Assembly (NCBI GenBank): GCA_964596165.1
Contig: CAZQTW010000012.1
Span: 1 to 64,000 of the forward strand
Direction of reading: 5' to 3'
Origin: CAYUQT01 sp964596165
Lineage (GTDB): Bacteria > Planctomycetota > Phycisphaerae > UBA1845 > JAFGLZ01
DNA length: 64,000 nt
The notes below the pieces were generated by a model. That model made no database searches, was not told the origin of the DNA, and saw only the letters and a program-made list of their open reading frames with translations. Below are positions 62,784-64,000 of this stretch, piece by piece (position 1 is the stretch's first letter; each line of letters begins with the position of its first letter). The position numbers and the translations under genes are program-made.

Positions 62784-63533
62784 TCAGGATGCCTGCCTAG
62801 GGTTACTCATCCGCGCCAGCCATGCTCCCGTAACGGCCAGTGCCGCAATGGCCGCGGTCTCAGTTCGTAGGACGGAACGACTCAGGCTGAACGGCCTGGC
62901 GCCGGCCTTGACCAACGATGCCTCTTCTTCGGCCTCCCAACCGCCTTCCGGGCCGATCACCAGGAGGATCTTGCCACCGGGTTGCCAGCCGGACAGGGTG
63001 TCCACCAGGGAGGCGGCCGCTGGATCCGTAGAGCCGACCAAGGCCGCCGCGAAATCAGGTATCCGCGCCTGCGACTCCTTGAAAGCCATCGGCTCCACAA
63101 TCGTGGGAAGGCAGACGCGGCGCGACTGCTTGGCCGCCGCGATGGCAACCTTTCGCCAGTGTTCCACACGACCCTTGCCAGGGCGGACGACACACCGCCG
63201 CGTCATCAGGGGCCAGATCGCCTCCGCGCCCAGTTCCGTGCACTTCTCGATCAGCACGTCTTGTCTGGCGCCCTTGGGCATGGCTACGGCCATGGTTACG
63301 GGTACCCGCTCCTCTTCTCGCCCAGCCGCTTCGATCTGTTCGACATACACCGTGACTGTCTTGCGATTGATGGCCTCGATCCGAGCGGTCGCCTCTCCGC
63401 CCCGCCCGTCGAAAAGGTGCACCAGGTCCCCCTCGCGAAGCCGCAGCACGTCGCGGGCGTGATGGGCTTCGGATTCCGCCAGGGTCAGATGACCCATTCC
63501 CAACTGCTCGCAATAAAACCTTCGCTCAGTCAC
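62784..63533 (-). CDS. rsmE: 16S rRNA (uracil(1498)-N3)-methyltransferase
   Basis: A 249-residue SPOUT-fold methyltransferase that methylates U1498 in 16S rRNA. N-terminal PUA-like part: TERRFYCEQLGMGHLTLAES, HHARDVLRLREGDLVHLFDG. SPOUT part: AVAMPKGARQDVLIEKCTEL, GAEAIWPLMTRRC, HWRKVAIAAAKQSRR, the knot loop LLVIGPEGGWEAEEEA and SLSRSVLRTETAAIAAL. The GTG at 63533 gives normal length; the frame is open further, to 63893, without resembling the family. Convergent with the toxin gene. Confidence 0.9.
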   Translation of the reverse strand: MTERRFYCEQLGMGHLTLAESEAHHARDVLRLREGDLVHLFDGRGGEATARIEAINRKTVTVYVEQIEAAGREEERVPVTMAVAMPKGARQDVLIEKCTELGAEAIWPLMTRRCVVRPGKGRVEHWRKVAIAAAKQSRRVCLPTIVEPMAFKESQARIPDFAAALVGSTDPAAASLVDTLSGWQPGGKILLVIGPEGGWEAEEEASLVKAGARPFSLSRSVLRTETAAIAALAVTGAWLARMSNPRQAS

Positions 63534-63686
63534 GCTTTCATTATTGGCGGAAGTCGCCACGCACACAATCGATGTCTGGTGAAGAAGCCACAGCCGGGGC
63601 CGCGCCGGTTGGGCCGTCAAGATTACCCGGTCGGACTGCCGATAGAACATGCAGGGAAACCGTCCGGGGTGACGGACTGTCCGCGT

Positions 63687-64000
63687 ATGAGCAAGAAAGA
63701 CGCCGCCCAACCCGATCCGATGGGGAACATCCTCAGCACCGATGTTGACAGGCTCCTCGAGCAGACCAGCGAGCTTGCCGCCAAGGCCAGCCAGGAAATC
63801 GGAGTGCCCGACGGCCGGAAACCTGCGGACCCGAAGGATCCGCCGCAAGGTTCCAAGAAGCCCGGCGCCGACACCTCCGACATTGACGCCCAACTGGCTG
63901 AATTGGAGACGATGCTTGAGAGCACACTAGGCCCGACGGCCAAGGCCGCCGCCCCGGCGCGCGAACCGGGTGCCTCCGTCACAACCTCAAAGGACTCCGC
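63687..64000 (+). CDS. Unrecognised acidic protein, N-terminal part, runs off the window
   Basis: ATG 63687 opens a frame with no stop before the window's end (105 codons visible). The start is MSKKDAAQPDPMGNILSTDV, followed by a heptad-like helix (DRLLEQTSELAAKASQEI), a Pro/Lys-rich linker and a second acidic helix (IDAQLAELETMLESTL). It is charged and partly disordered. No family recognised; many planctomycetal proteins start this way. The ribosome binding site is weak. Probable gene because of steady codon use. Confidence 0.5.
   Translation, partial: MSKKDAAQPDPMGNILSTDVDRLLEQTSELAAKASQEIGVPDGRKPADPKDPPQGSKKPGADTSDIDAQLAELETMLESTLGPTAKAAAPAREPGASVTTSKDS

Noticed and set aside
1..64000. 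CRISPR arrays, tRNA or rRNA genes, insertion sequences, prophage
   Set aside because: No regularly spaced repeats, clover-leaf or rRNA-like stretches, transposase motifs or phage structural genes were seen by reading. A tRNA scan would settle the tRNA point.

Overview
This 64 kb window is GC-rich, densely coding bacterial chromosome. It most resembles a Planctomycetota genome, probably of the Phycisphaerae type. The clues are a small membrane protein with a CxECGYDLxG...CPECG zinc ribbon, HAF-repeat and GxGYxYP secreted proteins, very large secreted glycoside-hydrolase-like proteins, a TAT-exported Gfo/Idh/MocA oxidoreductase, and lipid A genes (lpxB, lpxK). A four-subunit 2-oxoacid:ferredoxin oxidoreductase and an AhbC-type heme enzyme point to an anaerobic or low-oxygen life. 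The taxonomic call is inference; no rRNA, tRNA, CRISPR array, insertion sequence or phage was seen.

Layout. 0-3.3 kb: a two-repeat SCP2-like protein, a class III aminotransferase and a transketolase N-half without its C-half. 3.3-8.3 kb: a P2A-type cation ATPase, a PsiE-like protein and a tandem universal stress protein. 8.5-13.2 kb: a GxGYxYP secreted protein, a HAF-repeat gene broken by an in-frame stop and a frameshift, and a PIN toxin followed by a frameshifted Phd/YefM antitoxin. 13.3-18.7 kb: one operon of four radical SAM enzymes, three of them tandem B12-binding paralogues, divergent from lpxB. 19-24.5 kb: lpxB, then LysM protein-AEC transporter-manC, an inverted-repeat element and ruvX. 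24.7-32.3 kb (all minus): cobA-hemD fusion, a lipoprotein, and ahbC-MEMO-lpxK. 32.6-41 kb: a secreted 994-residue protein, a zinc-ribbon membrane protein, ThuA, and two polytopic glycosyltransferases. 41-50 kb: a pseudo-kinase signalling protein, a lipoprotein hydrolase, a small membrane protein, and a two-gene operon of a 1299-residue glycoside-hydrolase-like protein and a Gfo/Idh/MocA oxidoreductase. 50-57 kb: cupin, ModF-like ABC ATPase, another B12-radical SAM enzyme, a glutamine amidotransferase, a glycosyltransferase and a zinc-ribbon DUF4190-like protein. 57-64 kb: porCDAB, MgtC, a disrupted membrane gene with a 49-residue membrane ORF after it, an intact RHH/PIN toxin-antitoxin pair under a striking palindromic operator, rsmE, and a partial ORF at the edge.

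How it fits together. Three themes recur. First, envelope and glycan work: lpxB, lpxK, manC, three membrane glycosyltransferases, LysM and secreted glycosidase-like proteins. Second, tetrapyrrole and radical chemistry: CobA-HemD makes the siroheme precursor, AhbC acts in the siroheme-dependent heme route, and four B12-binding radical SAM enzymes would consume cobalamin made through the same precorrin-2 branch. Third, stress and genome-maintenance genes: two PIN toxin loci, Usp, PsiE, MgtC. Three genes carry lesions (HAF, antitoxin, PH-like membrane gene), while neighbouring genes of up to 1299 codons are intact.
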